Positions 10,039-19,115 of a stretch of DNA of 64,000 bases are shown here, in pieces; within the stretch, counting starts at the first letter, position 1; the number at the start of each line of letters is the position of its first letter. Made by a program: the position numbers and the translations under genes. The notes under the pieces were generated by a model, which saw nothing but the letters and a program-made list of their open reading frames with translations, was not told where the DNA came from and ran no database searches. The stretch is from the NCBI GenBank assembly GCA_019637915.1, contig JAHBUV010000001.1, forward strand, positions 2,078,565-2,142,564, read 5' to 3'. The DNA comes from Pseudobdellovibrionaceae bacterium. Its GTDB lineage: Bacteria > Bdellovibrionota > Bdellovibrionia > Bdellovibrionales > Bdellovibrionaceae.

Positions 10039-11006
10039 CCATGGATCTGAAATCCCGAGAAAACTGGGGACGCCTGTTGATTCCGGCGGGATTCGCGGTT
10101 TCCCTTTTCCCCTTCGTGAGCTCCGGGGCCGCTCTTTTTTTAGGAATCGCCCTGGCGTTGATTTCCGGGAACCCCTATCTGGCGAAAACCCGCAAGCTCA
10201 CCAAACCCATGCTCGCCTGGTCCATCGTGGGCCTGGGGGCGGGCGTGAACCTCATGACCGTCGTGGCGGCCGGCATCGACGGCATTTTCCTGACGGCCGT
10301 TTCTTTGGGGCTCACGGTGCTGATCGGGGTTTTCATCGGCCGCTGGCTCAGAAACTCGAAAGAGATTTCAACCCTGATCACGGTGGGAACGGCCATTTGC
10401 GGGGGCAGCGCCATCGCGGCCGTATCCTCGGTGATCCGCGCCAAGGATGAGTCGATCTCCGTTTCCCTGGGGGTGGTGTTCATCCTGAACGCCGTGGCCC
10501 TTTTTGTTTTCCCGGTGCTGGGTCATCTCTTCGGCCTGAGTGAAGAGCAGTTCGGCCTGTGGTCGGCCCTGGCCATTCACGACACCAGCTCCGTGGTGGG
10601 CGCGACCATGCAATACGGTCAGCACTCGCTCGCCATCGGCACGACGGTGAAATTGGTGCGGGCGCTGTGGATCATTCCGGTGGCTTTGCTCTTCGCGAAG
10701 TTCTACGCGCCGGAAGAGGAGACCGCTCCCGGGCAACCCAAAGCCTCGAGCCTGCGGAACTTCCCATGGTTCATCGCGGGCTTCGTGTTGATGTCCGCCC
10801 TCGTCACGGCCTTCGCGGATCTGCAGGCCTATGGGCATCAAGTCGAAAGCCTCGCGAAACGCTTTTTGGTCGCGACGCTTTACCTGATCGGCTGCGGACT
10901 GACGTTGAAAACCCTCAAAGAGGTCGGTCTGAAGACTTTCCTGCAGGGGCTTATCCTATGGGTGCTTGTGGCCTCCGTCAGCTTGGCCTACTTCCGATGG
11001 AGCTGA
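10035..11006 (+). CDS. YeiH/UPF0324 family putative sulfate exporter
   Basis: A 323-residue integral membrane protein of the YeiH family with about ten hydrophobic segments. Characteristic stretches are LTKPMLAWSIVGLGAGVNL, STLITVGTAICGGSAIAAVS, LAIHDTSSVVGATMQYG and VKLVRALWIIPVALLFAKF. The GTG at 10035 overlaps the upstream TGA as GTGA, and an ATG six bases later is an alternative start. The family is called a putative sulfate exporter on weak evidence. Coupling to a persulfide dioxygenase supports a role in exporting oxidised sulfur species. The last 51 bp overlap an antisense gene. Confidence 0.88.
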   Translation: MTMDLKSRENWGRLLIPAGFAVSLFPFVSSGAALFLGIALALISGNPYLAKTRKLTKPMLAWSIVGLGAGVNLMTVVAAGIDGIFLTAVSLGLTVLIGVFIGRWLRNSKEISTLITVGTAICGGSAIAAVSSVIRAKDESISVSLGVVFILNAVALFVFPVLGHLFGLSEEQFGLWSALAIHDTSSVVGATMQYGQHSLAIGTTVKLVRALWIIPVALLFAKFYAPEEETAPGQPKASSLRNFPWFIAGFVLMSALVTAFADLQAYGHQVESLAKRFLVATLYLIGCGLTLKTLKEVGLKTFLQGLILWVLVASVSLAYFRWS

Positions 11007-11908
11007 GGGCAGGGGCGGCGGCAGGATTTTGACCCACTGGTAAAGCTTGTGCCGACGTCCCCGGCGCAGAACATGGTAGGGTTTTTTCCGACCCTGGTCG
11101 TCTTTGCGGGGTTCGTAGCGGTTGAGTTCCCGCGCCGAATCCTTCGCGACTTTTTTGACCTGCCGGTGCAGATCGTGCCGCAAGGGGTCCGCTGAAAAGC
11201 CTTTGCGGCGCTGGACGATGAAAAACGGCAAGCCCTGCTCCAGAAGAGGGCCCGGGATCTCAAGGTAAGAATCCACTTCGTTCAGGGCCTTCATCAGGCG
11301 TCGCAGTTTGTACCAGGGGCGCAAGGAGTGGATGACCGCGAGGCACCTCATGGCCTCATCCAGGTAAGGGCGGAGATCGAAGGATTCAGGGAGCTGCCGC
11401 AATTTCTCCGCGTCCGAGGGGCTCCAGGAGTAGATCCTTTCCCGAACTCCTTTTTGAAACCCATCTCGGACTGTTTCAGGTAAATGCGGAAAGAGTTCAG
11501 GAAATTCACCAGGCAACGGTTGAACTCCAGGCGCCCTTTTTTGCGCAGGGCGCGCAAGGACCGGTTTTTTGAGGCCGGGGGGCGCTTGAGCTTTTTTTCG
11601 AGGGCCTGCTCCCATCGCTGCCGCAAATTTTCAGGGACGAACAGGTGGCTTCGCCGGGGATTGCGCATCTCCTGGAGGAACGCGGCGGGAGCGGCGCGCA
11701 CATGGTCGTTGACGGCCTTTTGCAAGGCCTCGTAATTCCCCTTCACGGTGGCGAAAAGGATCTGCTCTTTTTCGCAAAAGTCCTCCAGATACTCGACCGC
11801 CCGCTCATAACTTTGATACTTTTCAAAGGAAAGACCCTCGATTTTTTTGAAGCCGCCCTGAAAAAGCATGATGCCGAAATCACAACTGACCCAATCTCGT
11901 TTTTGCAA
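10956..11908 (-). pseudogene. hypothetical protein interrupted by a one-base frameshift
   Basis: Two overlapping reading frames join into one protein of about 317 residues. The first runs from a TTG start at 11908, preceded by AAAGGGG at good spacing, to codon 153 (AAG at 11452-11450). The second continues one base back with GVRERIYSWSPSDAEKLRQL and ends at 10956. The switch falls on a run of five A (11455-11451); six A would restore the frame. It may be a real lesion, a sequencing error or a -1 slip. I do not recognise the family. The chain is highly basic, with an R/K-rich C-terminus, and has no signal or membrane segment. Confidence 0.6.
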
Positions 11909-12091
11909 AGAGAACCCCTTTCAAGGCATCCCGCAAAGCGTGGGGCGGGACGCCGTTTCAGAGAGTGCGCAGCAAACGCGAAAAAATCAATGCGGCCGGT
12001 TTGAATGGAAACGGGGCGCCGCCTTGACGGGTGGGGACGGTCCGGGATCAATCCGCTTGCTTCGCGGCGGGTTTTTTCCCATTCTCTTCCT

Positions 12092-13432
12092 GTGTTGATT
12101 TCCCGGATTCTGCATGCGGGCTATGTTTTCGACTGCGCGGGCACCCGCATCGCGTTCGATCCCATTTTTGAGAACCCCTTCAGCCGGAATTGCCACGCCT
12201 TCCCGGACGTGCGCTTCGACCACGCGCGGATCCGGGAACTGAAGTGGGACGCGGTTTTCATCTCCCACTTCCATGACGATCATTGTTCTTTCGAAAGCCT
12301 GAACCTGCTGGACCGCGCGACGCCGATCCATATGTTCTGCCCTCGCGAAGAGATGTTCGACCTGCTTCGCGCCCTTGGTTTCCATCAGGTTCATTCTTTG
12401 GAGCTCAATCAAAAAATCCGCATCGGCCCCTTCGAAATCACTCCGCGCCGCGCCCTCGATGAGGATGTCGATTCGATTTTCCAGATCAAGGCGGCCGGCC
12501 TCAATATCCTGAACGTGGTGGATTCTTGGATCGATGACGACACGATGGGGCTGCTCGTGCGCGAAGGCCCCTGGGATCTCGTCCTTTGGCCTTTTCAAAC
12601 CATGCGCGAGATCGAGGTTCTCTCCCCCTCGCGCTTCGAAGCCGCCCCTCGGGGGATGCCCCCGGAGTGGATCGAGCAGCTGAGAGTCCTTCAGCCCCGC
12701 TTTCTGGTGCCGAGCTCGTGCCAGTTCCGCATGGAGGACTGGTCCTGGTACAACAAAGCCTTTTTCCCGATCTCCTACCGGCGTTTTCAGGATGAAACCA
12801 GCGCGATTCTCCCGAAGACGGAAGTCCTGCGGATGAATCCCTCCACCTCCTGGATTTTCAGCGGAAAAGGCCGGAGCCCGGCGGCGCCCCTTGCGTGGAT
12901 GGAGCCGGTCGGTGAGCAAGATGTCGATTATGACTATGATCCCGGGGCGAAGCCCCTTTCGACCGCGGAAATCGCCCGGTTCCTGCCCGCTTCCGGCGCG
13001 CGGCAAGCGCGAAGGGTTCAGGATTATTGCCGGACGGAGATCATCGAAAAGCACCTCTCCCTGGAGTTGTCAGAAGAGTCTTACTTTCAAAAGCCGCGCT
13101 TCTGGCGTCTTTCCCTTTTTGACCACACGGGCGATGTCCAGCATCACTGGTACGGCATTGAGGGGAATATCATGAGGAGCGTGGCCGCGCCTGAAACGCC
13201 CCCGGACTGGACCACGGAAGTGCCCCTGGTCAAATTGCACGCGGCGCTTGAGGATGGGGAGTCCCTCACATCGATGTACGTGAGAATCAACGGCGGGGTT
13301 TTCAGCCCGGAGACGGAGCGAGAGCTTCGGAACTCGGATCTTCTCGAGGATCCTTTGATCCGCTGCCTGTTCAGCGGTTCTTTCGCGTCCTATCAGAAAG
13401 CGCAACTGGCGAAGCTGACCCGCGTGCCGTGA
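12092..13432 (+). CDS. MBL-fold metallo-hydrolase (UlaG-like) with C-terminal extension
   Basis: About 446 residues. The N-terminal half is a metallo-beta-lactamase fold of the UlaG/NAPE-PLD type: LHAGYVFDCAGTRIAFDP, then FISHFHDDHCSFESL with the HxHxDH metal motif, and NVVDSWIDDDTMG. The C-terminal ~180 residues (from about PLAWMEPVGEQDVDYDY) have no domain I can name. The start is uncertain: the GTG at 12092 is nearest the fold, while an ATG at 12005 would add a tail of unlikely composition. The substrate is unknown; relatives cleave phosphoester or lactone bonds. Confidence 0.7.
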   Translation: MLISRILHAGYVFDCAGTRIAFDPIFENPFSRNCHAFPDVRFDHARIRELKWDAVFISHFHDDHCSFESLNLLDRATPIHMFCPREEMFDLLRALGFHQVHSLELNQKIRIGPFEITPRRALDEDVDSIFQIKAAGLNILNVVDSWIDDDTMGLLVREGPWDLVLWPFQTMREIEVLSPSRFEAAPRGMPPEWIEQLRVLQPRFLVPSSCQFRMEDWSWYNKAFFPISYRRFQDETSAILPKTEVLRMNPSTSWIFSGKGRSPAAPLAWMEPVGEQDVDYDYDPGAKPLSTAEIARFLPASGARQARRVQDYCRTEIIEKHLSLELSEESYFQKPRFWRLSLFDHTGDVQHHWYGIEGNIMRSVAAPETPPDWTTEVPLVKLHAALEDGESLTSMYVRINGGVFSPETERELRNSDLLEDPLIRCLFSGSFASYQKAQLAKLTRVP

Positions 13433-13462
13433 GGCCCGCGGTCGCGCTCCGCGCACGGGACA

Positions 13463-13819
13463 TCAGGCTTTGCGCACGTATTCCGACTTCAGATTGATGG
13501 CGCCCAATCCGTCGATTTTGCAGGCGATGTCATGGCCGTCGCCCCCATCGACGAGACGGATGTTTTTCACCTTGGTCCCGACTTTCACCACCGCGGAGGA
13601 GCCTTTGATCCGAAGCTCCTTGATCACCGTGACCGAATCGCCGTCCGCCAGCGGATTGCCGTTGGCATCACGGATCGCATGGTCCTGTTCTTGAGTCGTC
13701 TCATGGGATTCGTCGGCGAAAACGCTCCATTCATGGGAGCACTCGGGGCAGATCCACAGGTTGCCGTCGGCGTAGATGTTTTCAGAAGAGCATTGCGGGC
13801 ATTTTGATTGATCGATCAT
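13463..13819 (-). CDS. yjdM: YjdM (PhnA-type) zinc-ribbon protein
   Basis: A 118-residue cytoplasmic protein matching the YjdM family, historically called PhnA although not needed for phosphonate breakdown. An N-terminal zinc ribbon has CPQC at residues 8-11 and CPEC near 24-27. The conserved tail has [38 protein letters not shown] and LKSEYVRKA. It is convergent with the MBL-fold gene and divergent from the histidine kinase. The function is unknown. Confidence 0.9.
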   Translation of the reverse strand: MIDQSKCPQCSSENIYADGNLWICPECSHEWSVFADESHETTQEQDHAIRDANGNPLADGDSVTVIKELRIKGSSAVVKVGTKVKNIRLVDGGDGHDIACKIDGLGAINLKSEYVRKA

Positions 13820-13901
13820 GGGGTCAAACTAGTCCTTTCCCGGGGCTTTGGCCAGTCCTGACTCGCTTGGCACTGGCCAAGGGAGCGCGGATTCGTGTCT
13901 A

Positions 13902-15965
13902 ATGAAGATCATGATGTGGAACACACCCGGAATCCGATTCGCTGGCGTTTTGTTGATGGGTTTTTTGCTTTCCGCCTGGGCCGTCAAGGTGGCCCTCGAT
14001 CAGCCGGAATGGGATCATGTGTTCGAGCCCGGACAGGTTCTGGAATCCTCCCAAGGCCAAATCACCTTGGAGGACGAGGATCTTCTGGCCGAGCCCGGGG
14101 AGATCGAAAGCCACCAGGTGCTCAACCGTTTCTATGAACGCCAGGATGAAATCCTGCGCGTCATTTCCGATCCGTCGTTTCCGTTCCTGCCGCGACCGAG
14201 GCGGTTGGCGGATCTCCCGGCTTTGTTTTGGATTCCTTTGCTGGTGGGACTGGGCTCCCTCGCGATCACGGGATGGATTTGGGCTTTGCGGGCGCGGGAT
14301 CTTTCCATTGCCTTGTTCGCCCTGAGCGGTCTCAGCGTTTTCGTCTCGGCGGTGCCTTCGGCCATTTACACCACCCGGGATGTCGCCTTGCCCTCGGCGC
14401 TTTTCCGCGTCCTGGAAACGCTGAACGCCTGGGGGGCCGCCTGGTTCGGCATCACCATGCTGGCGCTGTTCCTGATTTATCCGGTGCGAATGAGGCATTG
14501 GAAGGCGATCGCCCTCGCGGAGACCGTCTTTTTCGGAATATGGATCGCGGCCTACTCGATGCAGTGGACGCCGGACCCGATGAACGTCAGCGCGCTGATC
14601 GCCGCGCTGATGCTGGCCTTGTGCGCGGCGATCGGCGCGCAGTTTTTCGCGACCCGCGCCAATCCCACGGCGCGGGCCTCTTTGGTGTGGCTGGGTTTAT
14701 CCGTCCTGCTGGGGGCGGGGGCCTTTGTCGTCTTCAACACGCTGCCTTTGCTTTTCGGCATGGATCCCATGCAGCAGGGCTATGCGTTCCTCTTTTTCCT
14801 GATCATCTACCTGGGATTGGCCGCGGGCCTCACGCGTTACCGTCTTTTTGAAGTGGGGCAGTGGGCTTTTCGGTTTTTGTTCTACATCGCGGGCGCCGTC
14901 ATGCTTGTCGTCCTGGACGCCGTTTTGATTTTCATGCTCGGGATGGACAGACTGCCCGCCCTGGGGCTGGCTTTGCTGGCGGTCGGATTTTTGTACCTGC
15001 CCCTGCGCGATCTGCTCTGGGGGTTCTTTTCCCGCAAAGGGCGCCTGGAAACGCACGAGCTCCTGGCCGAGTCCCTGCACGTGGCGTTCGCCCCGTCGAC
15101 CTCGCAGCGGGCGCAGCGCTGGGAAAACCTCCTGCGCAAACTCTTTGATCCCCTGGAGATGGGGCCCGCGCCGGGCCGGGTGGAGAAAATCGAAATCCTC
15201 GAGGACGGTTTGACCCTGGCGGTTCCGCCGGTGGCGAGCGCCTCCTCCATGAAGCTCGCTTACCCTTGGGGCGGGCGCGGCCTTTTCAGCAGTTCCTCCA
15301 AGGAACTGGCGGCGCAGATCGTGTCCCTGATCGAGCAGGCGGAATCGAACCGCGACGCTTACGACCGCGGCGTCACGGAAGAGCGCCGCCGCGTGGCTCA
15401 AGACCTCCATGATGACGTGGGCGCCCGTTTGCTGACGGGCCTTTACCTCGCGGATGAAAATCTGCGCACGACCATCCAGGCGGCCATCGCGGACATCCGT
15501 TCGATCGTCAGCGGCATCTCCGGCGAAAAAGTCCCCTTGGAGCGCCTGCTGGCGGAACTCCGCCATGAAACCCACCGCCGCCTGGAGACGGCGAAAATCG
15601 AGTTGCAGTGGCCCCTGTCGGAGGGGCCCGAACTCTCGAGGCTTCTGGACTATCGGCAGCACAAAGCCATCTCCTCCGGGGTGCGCGAGATCGTGAGCAA
15701 TGTGATCCGGCACGCGGGAGCGAAGCGCCTGCAAGTTGAAATCAAATTAGATCCTGAAATCATCTGTCTTTCATTCAGCGACAACGGTTCGGGGCTTCCC
15801 GCCTCGGCCTTGAACGGAGAGGCCCCCGGCTTCGGCCTGAAAGGGTTGGAGCGGCGCTTGTTCACGATCGGCGGGAAGCTTGAGTTGAAGACTCTGTCTC
15901 CCGGTTCGCGCGTGATCTTGAGCGTGCCTTTCGAGGTCCCGACGGACCCCCTAAATAGGGGATGA
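13902..15965 (+). CDS. membrane sensor histidine kinase, NarX/LuxR-system type
   Basis: About 687 residues. A first membrane segment (about residues 10-30) is followed by a periplasmic stretch and then seven or so hydrophobic segments to about residue 385. The kinase core is HisKA_3: RRRVAQDLHDDVGARLL with phospho-acceptor His near 503, an N-box EIVSNVIRHAGA, and FSDNGSGLP plus GFGLKGLERR for ATP binding. Such kinases pair with NarL-type regulators, and one follows 75 bp downstream. The ATG at 13902 is chosen over 13848 because it begins just before the membrane segment. No known ligand-binding domain is visible. Confidence 0.88.
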   Translation: MKIMMWNTPGIRFAGVLLMGFLLSAWAVKVALDQPEWDHVFEPGQVLESSQGQITLEDEDLLAEPGEIESHQVLNRFYERQDEILRVISDPSFPFLPRPRRLADLPALFWIPLLVGLGSLAITGWIWALRARDLSIALFALSGLSVFVSAVPSAIYTTRDVALPSALFRVLETLNAWGAAWFGITMLALFLIYPVRMRHWKAIALAETVFFGIWIAAYSMQWTPDPMNVSALIAALMLALCAAIGAQFFATRANPTARASLVWLGLSVLLGAGAFVVFNTLPLLFGMDPMQQGYAFLFFLIIYLGLAAGLTRYRLFEVGQWAFRFLFYIAGAVMLVVLDAVLIFMLGMDRLPALGLALLAVGFLYLPLRDLLWGFFSRKGRLETHELLAESLHVAFAPSTSQRAQRWENLLRKLFDPLEMGPAPGRVEKIEILEDGLTLAVPPVASASSMKLAYPWGGRGLFSSSSKELAAQIVSLIEQAESNRDAYDRGVTEERRRVAQDLHDDVGARLLTGLYLADENLRTTIQAAIADIRSIVSGISGEKVPLERLLAELRHETHRRLETAKIELQWPLSEGPELSRLLDYRQHKAISSGVREIVSNVIRHAGAKRLQVEIKLDPEIICLSFSDNGSGLPASALNGEAPGFGLKGLERRLFTIGGKLELKTLSPGSRVILSVPFEVPTDPLNRG
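15948..15961. promoter_or_regulatory. dyad CCCCTA-AA-TAGGGG, candidate NarL-type site
   Basis: A perfect inverted repeat with a two-base centre sits in the last codons of the histidine kinase gene, about 80 bp before the response regulator start. NarL-family regulators often bind heptamers arranged 7-2-7, which this spacing matches. A second dyad, TCACTG-N12-CAGTGA, lies at 15994-16017 in the AT-rich gap. Autoregulation is inferred from position only. Confidence 0.4.
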
Positions 15966-16039
15966 GAAGACAGCGCAAATAATTTTGTTGTGTTCACTGT
16001 TAGACATTGTTCAGTGATTCAGAATAAGCTGCGTGCTGA

Positions 16040-16720
16040 ATGAATCCTTCACAGAAAAAATCATTCAGCAGCAAGCTTTGCCTCTTGGTGGAAGACCAAC
16101 CTCAAACCTGTGATTTTTTGCATCAGGTGGTGACCACGGCTTTTCCCGGCATGGAGCTCGTGATGGTTCGCAACTTGCGTGAGGCGCAAGGCTGGCTCGA
16201 AGAGCGTCAACGCCAGGATGAAAAACCGCCCCTCGGGCTCGCTCTGGTGGATTTAGGGCTTCCCGACGGGTCGGGGCTTGAAATCATCCGTGAACTGGCC
16301 GCCAAAGAGCCGGACACCCATGCCGTTGTCGTGACCATTTATGACGGCGACGCTTTCTTGTTCGATGCCTTGGCCGCGGGAGCTTCCGGATACCTTTTGA
16401 AAGAGGAAGACCCGAACTCATTGATCGACGTTTTGAAGCGCGTGGAAAAAAACGAACCGCCCCTGTCGCCGGTCATCGCCCACCGCCTTCTGGAGCATTT
16501 CCGCGCGCAGAATTCAGCGCCCGTGGAAAGCGGACTCACTCCCCGGGAGCGTGAGACCCTGACCTTGCTGGCTCGAGGCCTCACCGTGGGTGAATCGGCC
16601 CATCAAATGGGCCTGAGCCCGCAGACCGTCGCCGGTTACGTGAAGATCGTCTACCAAAAGCTCCATGTCTCCAACCGCGCCGCCGCGGTCAGGGAAGCCA
16701 TCCGTCGCCGTTTGGTTTAG
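16040..16720 (+). CDS. NarL/FixJ-family response regulator
   Basis: A 226-residue two-domain regulator. The receiver domain (about 12-135) has acidic residues in LLVEDQPQT, phospho-acceptor Asp71 in ALVDLGLPDGSG, a conserved Thr in VVVTIYDGD and Lys in GYLLKEEDP. The C-terminal LuxR-type helix-turn-helix (about 165-226) has LTPRERETLTLLARGLTVGE and VAGYVKIVYQKLHVSNRAAA. It directly follows a HisKA_3 kinase and is its likely partner. The gap between them is AT-rich and contains symmetric elements, so it may have its own promoter. Confidence 0.92.
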   Translation: MNPSQKKSFSSKLCLLVEDQPQTCDFLHQVVTTAFPGMELVMVRNLREAQGWLEERQRQDEKPPLGLALVDLGLPDGSGLEIIRELAAKEPDTHAVVVTIYDGDAFLFDALAAGASGYLLKEEDPNSLIDVLKRVEKNEPPLSPVIAHRLLEHFRAQNSAPVESGLTPRERETLTLLARGLTVGESAHQMGLSPQTVAGYVKIVYQKLHVSNRAAAVREAIRRRLV

Positions 16721-16789
16721 TGGGATTGATCGATCTCAGGATTTTCTGAACGGAAAAAGATGGCCCGGGTTTTGCCCCGTTTCAGGGGT

Positions 16790-18832
16790 ATGAAAACACC
16801 GTTTTTATCCCTCCTCGCCGGTCTTTTGTTTGCCATGCCCCAAACTGTCCACGCCGTTGACAGCTGTCAGACGGTTTTCGCCAGCTCGAAAGGAAAGCGC
16901 CTGACGGACCTGGCTTTCCGGGAAAAGATCGGGCGGGTGGAAGAGCACTCCGTCCGCGAGGGCCAAACCGCCGCTCACGTCTACATGGACTCCACGATTG
17001 ATCCCTATCTCTTTTTCGCCTTTCCGGCCGGGAACTCCGGCGTGGCCCTGTGGATGAAGTCATCCGGGGGCACCCCCGCCCATCTCGAGGCGGTTTCCTC
17101 CCCCCGCGTGGTGAGTCGCGAGGGCGGTTTGAACGGCGTTGAAATCCAGGCCCGCGCCGGCGCTTCGCGCCTGAGCCTGGGGGACAGCGTTCTGGGCAGC
17201 ATGCGCTTCATCCGCGACCGCGAGCTGAACGTGCAAATCCCCGCCGAGGTCGCAACGAAGAACGTCCGCGAGGAAAACGGCCGCCTGATCTTCGAGCGTG
17301 AAAGCCTGAACGGCCTGGCCCGCTATGTTCTGGAAGTGGAAGCGACGGGGGACACGCGCCTCGTGCGGAACGGTTCCTCCTTCGAGCTGGTCTCGAACCG
17401 CGAGGTCACGTTCAAGGCCCGCGGCTACAGCAGCGAAAAGGCCCTGACCCCCTTGTCGATCCAGGACGTTTTCCAGGAAAAAGCCCTGAGTCGCATGGAC
17501 CGCAAGAAACTCGAGGCCTTCTCTTTCCTCCTGTACAAAGAAAAGCTGATGGCCGGTTCGCCGCGCTATCTGTCGAAGTTCGGCCGCGATTCCATCTACA
17601 CTTTGCGCGTCCTGATGGACGTGATGAAGCCCGAAGCCATCGAAAGCCTGCTCACCGCCACCATGAGCGGCATGCACCCGAAATGGGGACTGGTTTCCCA
17701 TGAGCAGCATGAGGGTGATTTCGTGTCCTACGTGCGCCTGAAGCGCCACGAGAAATACAAAGGCGTCGACGCGCCCATGGAAGACTATAAAATGATCGAT
17801 GACGATTTCGCTTTCGTCATCGTGCTCGGCGAGTACATGAAACGCTATCCGGAGCGGGCCAAGGGCTTCTTCGACCGCACCGAGCAACGCGGCTTGAGCC
17901 AGCGCGACCTCGCCGCGCGCCTGTTCCGCTACGTGGAAAAATCCACGGCGGATTTCGCGAGGAATCCCACCTACCGCCATCTGATCTCCTTGAAGGGCCA
18001 CGAAAAAACCGGTGAGTGGCGCGACAGCGAAAACGGCCTGGCCGGCGGACGCTATCCGTTCGACGTGAACGCCGCCCTGGTGCCGGCGGCCTTGAAGGCC
18101 TTGTCCGAAATCGCCCGGCATCCGACGGCGGGTTTTCAGGACGCGGGCGCGGCGGAGTCCTTCCATCGCGCCTTCGAAGTCTGGAACACGCGGGCCGCCC
18201 CGCTGTTTGAAGTCCGCGTCAGCGCGGCGCAGGCCAAAAAGGCCGGCGAGGATTATCTGCGCGAGCTGGGCATCCCCGCCCGCGAGCTGGGCGCGTCCCC
18301 CCGCGAGGATCTCGTGTTCCCCGCCATCGCTCTCGATGCCAAAGGGGAGCCGATTCCGGTCATCCATTCGGACGACAGTTTGATGATGACGTTCGGTTAT
18401 CCCTCGCCGGCTTACCTGCGGACGGTTTCCCAGCGCTATCAGCTGCAGTTCCCTTACGGTTTGTCCACGCCGGTGGGCGTGCTGGTGGCCAACCCGGTCT
18501 TCGCCTCCCGGGAGCTGAAGGGCAAATTCGATGAAACCAAATACCACGGGCGCGTCAGCTGGACGATGCAAGAGGATCTGATCGTTTACGGGATCAGCCG
18601 TCAGCTTCTTCGCGACGACCTCTCCTCCTCGCTGAAGGCGGATTTGCGACAGTCCTCGCGTCTCGTGGAAAAAGCGATCGCTTCGAAAGCCGCCATGGGC
18701 GGGACCGAGGTGTTCTCCATTTTCTACCGCGACGGCCGTTACGAGGCGGTGCCCTTCGCCGGAGATGCGAAGTCCAACTCCAACCAGTTGTGGAGCCACC
18801 TGCGCCTCGCTTTCCCCGGCCAGGGCGAGTAG
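16790..18832 (+). CDS. secreted six-hairpin glycosidase-like protein
   Basis: About 680 residues with a cleavable signal peptide (MKTPFLSLLAGLLFAMPQTVHA). The C-terminal two-thirds resemble an (alpha/alpha)6 toroid of the amylo-glucosidase or trehalase type: YLSKFGRDSIYTLRVLMDV, EWRDSENGLAGGRYPFDVNA and DDSLMMTFGYPSPAYL, with repeated helical spacing. Family and substrate are not certain, and a sugar-hydrolase role is an inference from these motifs. The ATG at 16760, 30 bases upstream, has a better-placed GGAAAAAG and would give a longer but still usable signal peptide. No operon partner is seen. Confidence 0.6.
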   Translation: MKTPFLSLLAGLLFAMPQTVHAVDSCQTVFASSKGKRLTDLAFREKIGRVEEHSVREGQTAAHVYMDSTIDPYLFFAFPAGNSGVALWMKSSGGTPAHLEAVSSPRVVSREGGLNGVEIQARAGASRLSLGDSVLGSMRFIRDRELNVQIPAEVATKNVREENGRLIFERESLNGLARYVLEVEATGDTRLVRNGSSFELVSNREVTFKARGYSSEKALTPLSIQDVFQEKALSRMDRKKLEAFSFLLYKEKLMAGSPRYLSKFGRDSIYTLRVLMDVMKPEAIESLLTATMSGMHPKWGLVSHEQHEGDFVSYVRLKRHEKYKGVDAPMEDYKMIDDDFAFVIVLGEYMKRYPERAKGFFDRTEQRGLSQRDLAARLFRYVEKSTADFARNPTYRHLISLKGHEKTGEWRDSENGLAGGRYPFDVNAALVPAALKALSEIARHPTAGFQDAGAAESFHRAFEVWNTRAAPLFEVRVSAAQAKKAGEDYLRELGIPARELGASPREDLVFPAIALDAKGEPIPVIHSDDSLMMTFGYPSPAYLRTVSQRYQLQFPYGLSTPVGVLVANPVFASRELKGKFDETKYHGRVSWTMQEDLIVYGISRQLLRDDLSSSLKADLRQSSRLVEKAIASKAAMGGTEVFSIFYRDGRYEAVPFAGDAKSNSNQLWSHLRLAFPGQGE

Positions 18833-18865
18833 TTTGTCCTTATCTCTTCACTTCAAGGGGTCTCT

Positions 18866-18892
18866 TTCGTGACTTAGGTTCGAAGTCACGAA
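18866..18892 (+). promoter_or_regulatory. 10-bp-stem hairpin abutting a strong ribosome site
   Basis: TTCGTGACTT and AAGTCACGAA form a perfect 10-bp stem around a 7-base loop. The 3' arm shares its last two A with the AAGGAGG ribosome site of the next gene. It could end transcription of the upstream gene, although no T-tract follows, or shape the leader of the small basic protein mRNA. Confidence 0.5.
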
Positions 18893-18902
18893 GGAGGTTC
18901 CC

Positions 18903-19097
18903 ATGCCCCGCGGTTCCAAAGAAAGCTACACGAGCAAACAAAAACGTCAGGCGCATCACATCGAGGAGAGCGAGAAGAAACGCGGCCACTCCGCCAAGCG
19001 CGCGGCCCAGATCGGTTGGGCCACGGTCAACAAAGAGACCGGCGGCGGGAAGAAAAAAGCGTCCTCGAAACGCTCGCACTCGAAAAAAGTGCACTGA
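18903..19097 (+). CDS. small basic KGG-like/plasmid-stabilisation-type protein
   Basis: A 64-residue, very hydrophilic, Lys-rich protein. It resembles the small proteins annotated as plasmid stabilisation protein: MPRGSKESYTSKQKRQAHHI at the start, GHSAKRAAQIGWATVNKETG in the middle, then GGGKKK and a basic tail. Function in this family is not established; related short repeats occur in general-stress proteins. A perfect AAGGAGG six bases before the ATG implies strong translation. A hairpin touches that site, and a perfect 26-bp palindrome follows the stop. Confidence 0.75.
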   Translation: MPRGSKESYTSKQKRQAHHIEESEKKRGHSAKRAAQIGWATVNKETGGGKKKASSKRSHSKKVH

Positions 19098-19115
19098 CGG
19101 GGAAACGAAGATCTT

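Noticed and set aside
14697-15734. Minus-strand open frame inside the histidine kinase gene
   Set aside because: Overlaps membrane and kinase codons of a well-supported gene and has no family features.
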